Shown: one piece after another, positions 28,720 to 36,383 of the stretch
Layout: every line of letters starts with the position of its first letter
How positions within the stretch are numbered: the first letter of the stretch is position 1
NCBI RefSeq assembly: GCF_022867865.1
Contig: NZ_JALIEC010000005.1
Coordinates: 186,001-250,000, forward strand
Reading direction: 5' to 3'
From: Phaeobacter sp. J2-8
GTDB lineage: Bacteria > Pseudomonadota > Alphaproteobacteria > Rhodobacterales > Rhodobacteraceae
DNA length: 64,000 bases
Made by a program: the position numbers and the translations under genes
The notes under the pieces: generated by a model
The model's database searches: none
Told to the model about the DNA's origin: nothing
Seen by the model: the letters and a program-made list of their open reading frames with translations, nothing else

Positions 28720-29934
28720 ATGCCCACCGAACGATTTTCCTTTACCGGCCATTCCGGCGACACGCTGGCCGCGCGGCTGGACCTGCCGGATGGGCCGCAT
28801 CTGGCGACGGCACTGTTTGCACATTGCTTTACCTGCTCAAAGGACATTCCCGCAGCGCGTCGCATTTCCAGCCGGTTGGCGGCGATGGGTATTGCGGTGC
28901 TGCGGTTTGATTTCACCGGATTGGGCCATTCCGAGGGTGAATTCTGTAACACCACGTTTTCCAGCAATGTCGGTGATCTTGAAGCCGCCTGTGCCGCCCT
29001 GACCGACCGGGGCATGGCACCGGGGCTGTTGATCGGCCATTCACTGGGCGGCGCGGCGGTTTTGCGTGCGGCTGGAAACATGAGCGGGATCAAGGCGGTG
29101 GCCACCCTTGGCGCGCCGTTTGATCCCAAACACGTGACCCATAACTTTGCCGGGGCGCTGGACGACATTGCCCAAAAGGGCAAGGCACATGTGATGCTGG
29201 GCGGGCGGTCGATCGAAATCGGGCGCGACTTTGTCGACGATGTTTCGGCGCAGAACCTCGAACCGGTGATCGCCAATCTGCACAAGGCGCTGTTGGTGTT
29301 ACATGCGCCGCTGGACGATGTGGTGGGGATCGACAATGCCGCCAATATCTTTTTGGCGGCCAAACACCCCAAGAGCTTTGTCACGCTGGACAATGCCGAC
29401 CATCTGATTTCACGGCCACGGGACGCCGAATATGCCGCCGAGGTGATCGCCGCCTGGGCCGGTCGGTATCTTGACCTTGCGCCGCCTGCCCCACCGCCCG
29501 GTGCCCCCGAAGGCATCGTGCGCGTCGCCGAGGCCGATCCGGCCGGGTTCCTGCAGGATATCAATGATGGCCCCTGGCATCACGTTCTTGCGGATGAGCC
29601 GAAGGCCTATGGTGGCAGCAACCGCGGCATGTCGCCGTATGGCTTTCTGGCGGCCGGGCTTGGGGCCTGTACCTCGATGACCATACGCATGTACGCCCGC
29701 CGCAAAGGCTGGCCTCTGGAACATGTCAGCGTCGATGTCAGCCATGACAAGATGCATGCCCAGGATGCCGGCACCGGTGTCGAGACCAAGATCGACTTTT
29801 TTCGCCGTGTAATCCGGCTTGAGGGCGGTCTGAGCCCGGAGCAACGCGACCGATTGATGGAAATCGCCGACAAATGCCCGGTGCATCAGACAATGGAGCG
29901 CACGTCAAAGGTGATCACCGAGCTGGCGGTTTAG
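28720..29934 (+). CDS. Fused alpha/beta hydrolase - OsmC family protein
   Basis: A 404-residue fusion. Residues 1-255 are an alpha/beta hydrolase with nucleophile serine in G-H-S-L-G-G near residue 110 and the histidine in N-A-D-H-L near 228. Residues 265-404 are an OsmC/Ohr-type domain with the two peroxide-reactive cysteines in G-A-C-T-S-M-T near 325 and K-C-P-V-H-Q-T near 388. OsmC proteins reduce organic peroxides; the hydrolase may release the fatty peroxide from an ester. This two-domain arrangement occurs in many proteobacteria. Confidence 0.9.
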   Translation: MPTERFSFTGHSGDTLAARLDLPDGPHLATALFAHCFTCSKDIPAARRISSRLAAMGIAVLRFDFTGLGHSEGEFCNTTFSSNVGDLEAACAALTDRGMAPGLLIGHSLGGAAVLRAAGNMSGIKAVATLGAPFDPKHVTHNFAGALDDIAQKGKAHVMLGGRSIEIGRDFVDDVSAQNLEPVIANLHKALLVLHAPLDDVVGIDNAANIFLAAKHPKSFVTLDNADHLISRPRDAEYAAEVIAAWAGRYLDLAPPAPPPGAPEGIVRVAEADPAGFLQDINDGPWHHVLADEPKAYGGSNRGMSPYGFLAAGLGACTSMTIRMYARRKGWPLEHVSVDVSHDKMHAQDAGTGVETKIDFFRRVIRLEGGLSPEQRDRLMEIADKCPVHQTMERTSKVITELAV

Positions 29935-29960
29935 CACAGCTGTTGGTTTCCGGCCCCACT

Positions 29961-30060
29961 GGCAAAATATTGTGGGGCAAAGTATGGGGGGCCAGCCCCG
30001 CTGGCAAAGTACGGGGGGCCGGCCCCCGGACCCCCCGGGATATTTTTGGTCAGATGAAAG
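29961..30060. repeat. GC-rich Rhodobacterales-type intergenic repeat, copy 1
   Basis: Contains three GGCAAA-led units (starting at 29961, 29976 and 30003), the last two with a 27-base period. It ends in a GGGGGCC-GGCCCCC stem, then GGACCCCCC, GGGATATT and a purine-rich end. The core is shared with 59161-59212. It probably forms a very stable hairpin at the end of the upstream gene. Confidence 0.65.
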
Positions 30061-30131
30061 ATGGCCTACGAAACTGGCGACACCGGGCTGTGCAGTGGCC
30101 AGTTTTTTGGCCACAGCGTTTTTGCGCCGGA

Positions 30132-31286
30132 TTATTGCCAGACGATTTTGCTGCCCCAGGAGCGGAACAATTGCCGCACTTTTGGGGTCATGAACCCTTT
30201 GCCGCTGGCATATTGCGGCAAGGTGAAGGACGAGCCTGCATTGACCTCGATCACCACCGGGCCGGTATCGGTAAGGGCAATGTCGGTGCTTTGATAGCGT
30301 AGCGGCGCATGCAGTTTTGCCACCCGTTCATTGATCGCCCGCAGGTCTTTCCAATGTGGCAGATGCTGGCCGATGATCTCTTGTCCGGTTTCCGGGTGCA
30401 CATCCAGATGGCGCAGTTCCGGGCCGTCCGATTGCACCAGTGTCAGGATTTCGCCGGTGTCGGGGTCAATGTTGCACAGCATGTTGCCGTCGCGCCAGAA
30501 GTTGTCAGCCTGATTGCGCTGCGAGGGCAATTTCAGCACCGCCGCCGGCACATAGACGCCGTCGCCATCCAGCATGTTGACCACCCGGACGGTCGCGGTT
30601 GTATCGGTGTAGCCGCGCAGAAAGGCGCAATTCTGCACGAACTTTTGTAGAATGAATGCATGATCGCCGATGATCTGGTCATAGAAATGTTCATATGACA
30701 TGTCACCGTGGTCGCGCAGTTGCAGGCCTTCGGCATCGGCGCTCAAAACGGTGAACACCCCAACCGACCCCAAGCCGCGCATGTTCTTGCCAAACAAGGG
30801 CATATCAACGCCGCCACACAGCGCCGCGCGCAGCGCGGCAGGCCCGTCCAGCGGTGACGATCCATGATATGCCCGCCCGCTGCGATCAATCACCCCAAGC
30901 GTTTCCGGCACCGGCAGCCCATCCGTTTCGAGCAATTTGGCCGACAGCCATTTGTCTTCGGTCACGCCAAACCAATGCAGGTCGTTGACCTCGTGGATGA
31001 TCAGATTCTGCAAAAGCCAGGAGACAAATTCGCCGCGCTCCGTTTCATCATGGGCCGCGTGATCATAGAGCCGGAACTTGACGTATTCATCCAATTCGAT
31101 CTTCTGTTTGCCCTTGCGGTATTTTGACGCCTCGATCCCGATGCCAAAGGCCCCACGCCCAGAGGCCCGCGCCGCATGCGCGATCAGCTCTGTCTTGTTG
31201 AATTGGTGTTTGGCCTTGTACTGCGACTGATCCTGCTCGACCAAGGCGCCGTGTTTCAATCCTGCATTCAAAGTAGCGTCGGACAT
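30132..31286 (-). CDS. ATP-grasp domain protein (sugar-transfer-associated type)
   Basis: A 384-residue protein of the ATP-grasp_ST type. The recognisable core includes P-L-F-G-K-N near residue 165, F-I-L-Q-K-F-V-Q near 212, R-V-V-N-M-L near 235 and I-E-V-N-A-G-S-S near 360, which matches ATP-binding and metal-binding parts of the fold. It should ligate a carboxylate to an amine, or act in polysaccharide modification, but the substrate is unknown and no glycan genes are adjacent. The start at 31286 (M-S-D-A-T) has a GGGA site upstream. Confidence 0.75.
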   Translation of the reverse strand: MSDATLNAGLKHGALVEQDQSQYKAKHQFNKTELIAHAARASGRGAFGIGIEASKYRKGKQKIELDEYVKFRLYDHAAHDETERGEFVSWLLQNLIIHEVNDLHWFGVTEDKWLSAKLLETDGLPVPETLGVIDRSGRAYHGSSPLDGPAALRAALCGGVDMPLFGKNMRGLGSVGVFTVLSADAEGLQLRDHGDMSYEHFYDQIIGDHAFILQKFVQNCAFLRGYTDTTATVRVVNMLDGDGVYVPAAVLKLPSQRNQADNFWRDGNMLCNIDPDTGEILTLVQSDGPELRHLDVHPETGQEIIGQHLPHWKDLRAINERVAKLHAPLRYQSTDIALTDTGPVVIEVNAGSSFTLPQYASGKGFMTPKVRQLFRSWGSKIVWQ

Positions 31287-31482
31287 ACCCCGATCCCTTT
31301 TAACCACTGCCGTTGATTGATCTCAATTGCGCAACAATGGGGCGAAAATTTGGCCCGTCGTCGCAGTATCCGTGAAAATTCTAACGATCTGATCGAAATG
31401 CCACGGCCCTTGTTCCCCTCGCCCCTTGGGCGTAAGACCACGGCCAAACCGCCGAATTCCGCCTGAACAAAGGACCGCCTGC

Positions 31483-32790
31483 ATGATCCCCCGTTATTCC
31501 CGCCCTGAAATGACCGCCATCTGGGACCCCGCCACCAAGTTCCGCATCTGGTACGAGATCGAGGCACATGCCTGTGACGCCATGGCGAAACTGGGCGTAA
31601 TTCCGCAGGAAAACGCCGATGCGGTCTGGAAAGCCAAGGACGTGGAATTCGATGTCGCGCGGATTGACGAGATCGAAGCCGTGACCAAACATGACGTCAT
31701 CGCCTTTTTGACCCATCTGGCGGAACATGTCGGCAGCGAAGAAGCCCGGTTTGTACATCAGGGCATGACCTCGTCCGATGTGCTGGACACAACCACCAAC
31801 GTGCAATTGGTGCGTGCCGCCGATCTTTTGATGGTTGGCGTTGACCGGCTTCTGGCCGCCTTGAAGACCCGCGCGATGGAGCACAAGAACACCGTGCGCG
31901 TTGGCCGGTCGCATGGCATTCACGCAGAACCCACCACCATGGGTCTGACCTTTGCCCGGTTTTACGCCGAAATGGACCGCAACAAGGCCCGGCTTTTGAA
32001 TGCGCGTGACGAAATCGCCACCGGTGCGATTTCCGGCGCGGTCGGCACATTTGCCAATGTCGATCCGGCGGTCGAGCAACATGTCTGCGAACAGCTTGGC
32101 CTGCGCCCCGAACCGATCAGCACCCAGGTGATCCCGCGCGACCGCCATGCCATGTTCTTTGCCACCTTGGGCGTGATCGCCAGCAGCATCGAAAACATTG
32201 CGGTCGAAGTCCGTCACATGCAGCGCACCGAGGTGTTGGAAGGTGCGGAATTCTTCTCGATGGGGCAAAAAGGCTCGTCCGCGATGCCGCACAAGAAGAA
32301 CCCGGTTCTGACCGAAAACCTGACCGGTCTAGCGCGTCTGGTGCGGATGGCCGTGGTGCCGGCGATGGAAAACGTCGCGCTTTGGCACGAGCGCGATATC
32401 TCGCATTCTTCGGTCGAACGCGCCATTGGCCCGGACGCCACCGTCACGCTTGATTTTGCCCTGCACCGCATGGCCGGCGTGATCGAGAAAATGCTGATTT
32501 TCCCCGAAAACATGTTGGCCAACATGAACAAATTCCCCGGATTGGTGATGTCGCAACGGGTGCTCTTGGCGCTGACCCAGGCCGGTGTGTCGCGCGAAGA
32601 CGCCTATTCGATGGTGCAGCGCAATGCGTTGAAGGTCTGGGAAGACCAGGTTGATTTCCAGGAACAGCTTTTGGCCGATGATGCAGTGGTTGCCGCGCTG
32701 GGCGTGGATGGCATCAAAGAGAAGTTCGACATGGGGTATCACACCAAACATGTCGACACGATCTTTGCGCGTGTATTTGGCACGGAATAA
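31483..32790 (+). CDS. purB: Adenylosuccinate lyase
   Basis: A 435-residue fumarase/aspartase-superfamily lyase that acts at two steps of purine synthesis. The signature loop G-S-S-A-M-P-H-K-K-N-P is near residue 265, and T-S-S-D-V-L-D-T near 90 carries a conserved catalytic region. The start I-P-R-Y-S-R-P-E-M is typical, with AAAGGA upstream of the ATG at 31483. An intrinsic terminator follows. Confidence 0.97.
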   Translation: MIPRYSRPEMTAIWDPATKFRIWYEIEAHACDAMAKLGVIPQENADAVWKAKDVEFDVARIDEIEAVTKHDVIAFLTHLAEHVGSEEARFVHQGMTSSDVLDTTTNVQLVRAADLLMVGVDRLLAALKTRAMEHKNTVRVGRSHGIHAEPTTMGLTFARFYAEMDRNKARLLNARDEIATGAISGAVGTFANVDPAVEQHVCEQLGLRPEPISTQVIPRDRHAMFFATLGVIASSIENIAVEVRHMQRTEVLEGAEFFSMGQKGSSAMPHKKNPVLTENLTGLARLVRMAVVPAMENVALWHERDISHSSVERAIGPDATVTLDFALHRMAGVIEKMLIFPENMLANMNKFPGLVMSQRVLLALTQAGVSREDAYSMVQRNALKVWEDQVDFQEQLLADDAVVAALGVDGIKEKFDMGYHTKHVDTIFARVFGTE

Positions 32791-32818
32791 CCTTAGCGCC
32801 CATCGCGTAAAACGGTTC

Positions 32819-32850
32819 GAAAGGCCCGGCAATCTTGCCGGGCCTTTTTT
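32819..32850 (+). terminator. Intrinsic terminator of purB
   Basis: A stem of about 12 base pairs (AAGGCCCGGCAA/TTGCCGGGCCTT) with a tiny loop, followed by a run of T, 30 bases past the purB stop. Confidence 0.92.
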
Positions 32851-32942
32851 GTGGCGCGCGCCTGATTTTGCGCGGATCCCGTGTCGTGGTATCCTTGCGG
32901 CATTGGCAGATGCGATCTGCCGCCGCAAAAGGGAGACGTCCA

Positions 32943-33098
32943 ATGATCCGAACCGCGCTCTATGCGATCGCATTGCTGTTGGTGCCCACGGTCAGCCTGG
33001 CCACCGGATGTGAAGACCAGCATCAGGCGATGTCCTGTGCCGAAGGCAGCACATGGGATGCCGCCACCCGGTCCTGTGTCGAACAGGTGACCAGCTAG
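32943..33098 (+). CDS. Small secreted cysteine-containing protein (51 aa)
   Basis: A 51-residue protein with a clear signal peptide (residues 1-20, ending S-L-A) and a 31-residue mature part with three cysteines (C23, C32, C45). The C-x-x-G-x-x-W-D-x-x-x-x-x-C spacing resembles small chitin-binding-like or insect-type peritrophin motifs, but three cysteines are too few for a full domain. GGGAG precedes the ATG. It sits between the purB terminator and fliG. Function unknown. Confidence 0.65.
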   Translation: MIRTALYAIALLLVPTVSLATGCEDQHQAMSCAEGSTWDAATRSCVEQVTS

Positions 33099-33201
33099 GC
33101 CCGGACACCCCGTTTCATCGGGCCAGTACATCGGGCCAGATTTCAGAGTTTGTTCACCAATTCAACGTACTGCTGACATGCAGAACACCGGAGTATCAGG
33201 G

Positions 33202-34326
33202 ATGAACCAACTCGCGACATTGCCCGGCCTGCCGTCGATGATGCCATCGGCAGGCGGGCAACCCAACGGCAGCGGACAGGCACACAACGGCGCGGGCGGC
33301 AAGGTGCTGACATCGCGGGCGGCCGCGCTGACGCGCAAACAAAAGGCCGCGATCATCGTGCGGCTGCTGGTCAACGAGGGGGCCGAGGTCCAGTTGGCCG
33401 AATTGCCAGACAGTCTTCAGGCCGATTTGACCCAGCAAATGGGCAAGATGCGCTATGTCGACCGTGCGACACTGGCCGATGTGGTCAGCGAATTTGCGGA
33501 TGAGCTGGAATCCATTGGTCTGCATTTTTCCGGCGGCATTGCCGGGGCGCTTTCGGCGCTGGACGGAAAAATCTCGCCCCAGACCGCCGCCCGCCTCCGC
33601 AAGGAGGCCGGGGTGCGCCAGACCGGCGATCCCTGGGGGGTGATCCGCCCGCTGCCTGTGGAACGTTTGCTGGATTTCATCACGTCGGAAAGCACAGAGG
33701 TCGCGGCGGTGCTGCTCTCAAAGCTCGACACCGCCAAAGCCGCGGAAATCCTGTCGAAACTGCCCGGTCCGCTGGCGCGGCGCATCACCTATGCGGTCTC
33801 ACTGACCGCCAATGTCACACCAGAAGCGGTGGACAGGATCGGGTTGTCGCTGGCCACGCAGCTGGACCGCGACCCTGTGCGCGCCTTCAAATCGGAACCG
33901 GTGGCGCGGGTTGGCGCGATCCTGAACAACTCCCCCGCTGCCACGCGGGATGAATTGCTGTCCGCGCTTGAAAAAGAGGACGAGGTCTTTGCCGACAAGG
34001 TGCGCAAGGCCATCTTTACCTTTGAAAACATCAGCGATCGGATCGACGCGGGCGATGTGCCAACCATCATGCGCGAGGTCGATGCCGACATCGCCGCCCG
34101 TGCCCTGGCCGGCGCACAGAAAAACGGTCTCGACGAAGTCGTGGAATTTCTTTTGGGCAACATGTCCCGACGTATGGCCGACAATCTGCGCGATGAAATG
34201 GCCGATGTCGGCACGCAAAAGACCAAGGACATCGACGCCGCCATGAGCGAGGTTGTGGCAGCGATCCGTCGTCTGGCGGATGCCGGCGACATTGCCTTTG
34301 TTGTCGACGACGAAGAGGAGGGCTGA
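33202..34326 (+). CDS. fliG: Flagellar motor switch protein FliG
   Basis: A 374-residue FliG, the rotor protein that interacts with the stator MotA and with FliM. The N-terminal 40 residues are low in complexity; the conserved part begins L-T-R-K-Q-K-A-A-I-I-V-R-L-L, and the C-terminal torque domain carries charged helices such as F-T-F-E-N-I. A GGAG site favours the ATG at 33202 over the one at 33178. No other flagellar gene is within the window, so this is a fliG separated from the main flagellar cluster. Confidence 0.85.
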   Translation: MNQLATLPGLPSMMPSAGGQPNGSGQAHNGAGGKVLTSRAAALTRKQKAAIIVRLLVNEGAEVQLAELPDSLQADLTQQMGKMRYVDRATLADVVSEFADELESIGLHFSGGIAGALSALDGKISPQTAARLRKEAGVRQTGDPWGVIRPLPVERLLDFITSESTEVAAVLLSKLDTAKAAEILSKLPGPLARRITYAVSLTANVTPEAVDRIGLSLATQLDRDPVRAFKSEPVARVGAILNNSPAATRDELLSALEKEDEVFADKVRKAIFTFENISDRIDAGDVPTIMREVDADIAARALAGAQKNGLDEVVEFLLGNMSRRMADNLRDEMADVGTQKTKDIDAAMSEVVAAIRRLADAGDIAFVVDDEEEG

Positions 34327-34438
34327 TCAGGGTGATCGCCCCCCCGGGCACCTGCACCACTGCGACGTTGCCGCAGGGGAAACACAAAGGCCCGGGCGAT
34401 GGATGGACAGTGCCGGAAAACCCGCATAAGGCAGGGGT

Positions 34439-35557
34439 ATGCGATTTCCCCTATTGTCTGTATCCGGCGGCACCTCCCCCCTGACCGATACCACGCGCGG
34501 CATCTTCTTGATGATCGGCGCGGTTTTGTTCTTTTCGATCACGGATGTTCTGGCCAAAGAGATGGGCAGCCGGGTCGGTGTGGCCACCACACTGTGGGCG
34601 CGATACGCGGGACAGACCATTGTGGTTCTGATCCTGGTGTTGCCGCGTTTGCGCAGCACCTTGCAGACCCGATATCCGAAATTGCAGTTGATGCGCTCTA
34701 TCAGCCTGTTTGCTGCGACCTTCTGTTTCTTTACCGGGCTGACAAAGATCGGGCTGGCGGAAAATACCGCGATCATGGATGTAAATCCGGTTCTGATCAC
34801 GCTTGGCGGCGCGCTTTTCCTGGGAGAGGCCATCGGGCTTCGCCGCGCGCTTGGCATTGCGGCGGCGCTTTGTGGTGCGTTGATCATCATCCGGCCCGGC
34901 ACCGATGTGTTCAGCCCCGACGCGATCTATCCTCTGGGCGCAGCCGTCTGTTTTTCCACCTACACCCTGATCACCCGGTTTGTCGGCCGGGATGAGGATG
35001 CCTGGACCTCGCTGTTTTACACCGCCGCCTTTGGCGCAATTGTAATGACGGCGTTGATGCCCTTTGTCGGGCAAATTCCCCGCGACATCGGGTCGATTTC
35101 CATCATGGCGGCCATGGGCGGTGTCTCGGCCATGGGGCAGCTGATGTTGATCCGCGCCTTGCAAAACAGCCCGGCGGGCGTGCTGGCGCCCTTCACCTAT
35201 TGCGGGTTGTTGTTCGCAGTGATCTGGGGGGCGCTGATTTTTGGAGAAATTCCCGATCTGGCCACGATGATCGGCGGCGCGATCATTGTCTTGTCAGGGA
35301 TTTATGTCTGGTATCGCGAAACTTGGGTCAAGAAAATCGACACCGGCGTACCTGCTTCTGGCCTACCTGCTTCCGACCTGTCTGATTCCGGCAGGCCTGA
35401 CTGGAAGGAAGCTTCGCCGCCGCCAGGATCGGGCCAAAATCCGCCTTTTGCACCAGCACCGCCGCCGCGCCCTCGGCCTCTACCGCGATCTGAAAATCGC
35501 TTTCGCCGTCCCATTTCCCCAGCTCACGCCAGTTCTGAACGATATTGGCATAGCTGA
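34439..35557 (+). CDS. DMT superfamily (EamA) transporter with overlapping tail
   Basis: A 372-residue protein. Residues 15-300 hold ten membrane helices in two EamA repeats (A-E-N-T-A-I-M in the first, Q-N-S-P-A-G-V-L-A-P in the second), typical of drug/metabolite exporters; the substrate is unknown. The family normally stops soon after W-Y-R-E-T-W. Here the frame runs on for about 70 proline- and arginine-rich residues that lie antisense to the DUF1223 gene, so the tail is probably non-functional read-on. Confidence 0.85.
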   Translation: MRFPLLSVSGGTSPLTDTTRGIFLMIGAVLFFSITDVLAKEMGSRVGVATTLWARYAGQTIVVLILVLPRLRSTLQTRYPKLQLMRSISLFAATFCFFTGLTKIGLAENTAIMDVNPVLITLGGALFLGEAIGLRRALGIAAALCGALIIIRPGTDVFSPDAIYPLGAAVCFSTYTLITRFVGRDEDAWTSLFYTAAFGAIVMTALMPFVGQIPRDIGSISIMAAMGGVSAMGQLMLIRALQNSPAGVLAPFTYCGLLFAVIWGALIFGEIPDLATMIGGAIIVLSGIYVWYRETWVKKIDTGVPASGLPASDLSDSGRPDWKEASPPPGSGQNPPFAPAPPPRPRPLPRSENRFRRPISPAHASSERYWHS

Positions 35558-36149
35558 TGGTGCGCCCGGCGTTTTCGCCGCGGGTGATTGTCGTTGTGGC
35601 ATTGGGGGAAAATTCCACCAGAACGATCCGCATCCCACCGTCCAGATCCCCGTCCAGATCGGCCAACGCACGGGCGGTGACCTGGGTGCCGCTGGCGGTG
35701 TCGGAAATATCCAGCCGGATTTGCGATGGTGCGGCCTGATGCAATTTGATCAACTCGTTCACATCCATCGGATGATTGCCGACCACGTGATCGGTGCCAT
35801 TGATGATCATCTGCGGGGTATAGATCATGCGCCGTCCAGCCACGCTGGCGTACCCCTTTTGCCGGTTGGTATGACCGGCCAGGGCAAATTCATCTTTCCA
35901 GCCGATGTAATCCCAATAATCCACATGCAGCGCCAGGGCGATGACATCGCTGCGCGCCGCCAGTTTGTGCAACAAGGCATCCGCAGGCGGACAAGAGGAA
36001 CACCCCTGCGAGGTGAACAATTCAACCACCACAGGCGCAGCCACCGCAGGGGTGCGGGCGCCGGTTTCATCGGCCCAGGCCCCTGCCATCGGCATCACCC
36101 CGGCCAGCCCGGCAAAGGCCAGCGCGCCAAGTACATTGCGCAAAGTCAT
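35328..36149 (-). CDS. DUF1223 thioredoxin-like exported protein
   Basis: A 273-residue exported protein with a signal peptide (residues 1-26) and a thioredoxin-like fold carrying C-S-S-C in F-T-S-Q-G-C-S-S-C-P-P near residue 50, as in the DUF1223 family of secreted disulfide proteins. The family part ends around L-A-A-A-K-L-P; the last 25 residues, with a K-Q-V-G-Q-K-Q-V repeat, are an atypical extension that overlaps the transporter gene tail to tail by 230 bases. Confidence 0.88.
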   Translation of the reverse strand: MTLRNVLGALAFAGLAGVMPMAGAWADETGARTPAVAAPVVVELFTSQGCSSCPPADALLHKLAARSDVIALALHVDYWDYIGWKDEFALAGHTNRQKGYASVAGRRMIYTPQMIINGTDHVVGNHPMDVNELIKLHQAAPSQIRLDISDTASGTQVTARALADLDGDLDGGMRIVLVEFSPNATTTITRGENAGRTISYANIVQNWRELGKWDGESDFQIAVEAEGAAAVLVQKADFGPILAAAKLPSSQACRNQTGRKQVGQKQVRRCRFS

Positions 36150-36383
36150 CTGATATCCCCGTCATGTCGCGGGTCTCTTCCTAGCTGTGCGGCATTGAAA
36201 TAACCAATCAAGGTTTTGCGATTTTCCGAGAACTGCCCCAGAAGTGGCCAAAGTCGCCACAGTATCGCGCTTTTTTTGCATACAATCGCATACAAATGGC
36301 CGCGCCCCCTTGATTGCGCCCCCAAACCGGGGCTATTGCAGGTGCAGCGAAACCCCTTGGCATCATCAGAAGGGAGCCATTCC

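Noticed and set aside
33116-33139. 11-base direct repeat CATCGGGCCAG before fliG as an operator
   Set aside because: Only two copies, no link to a known regulator, and overlaps a low-complexity GC-rich stretch.
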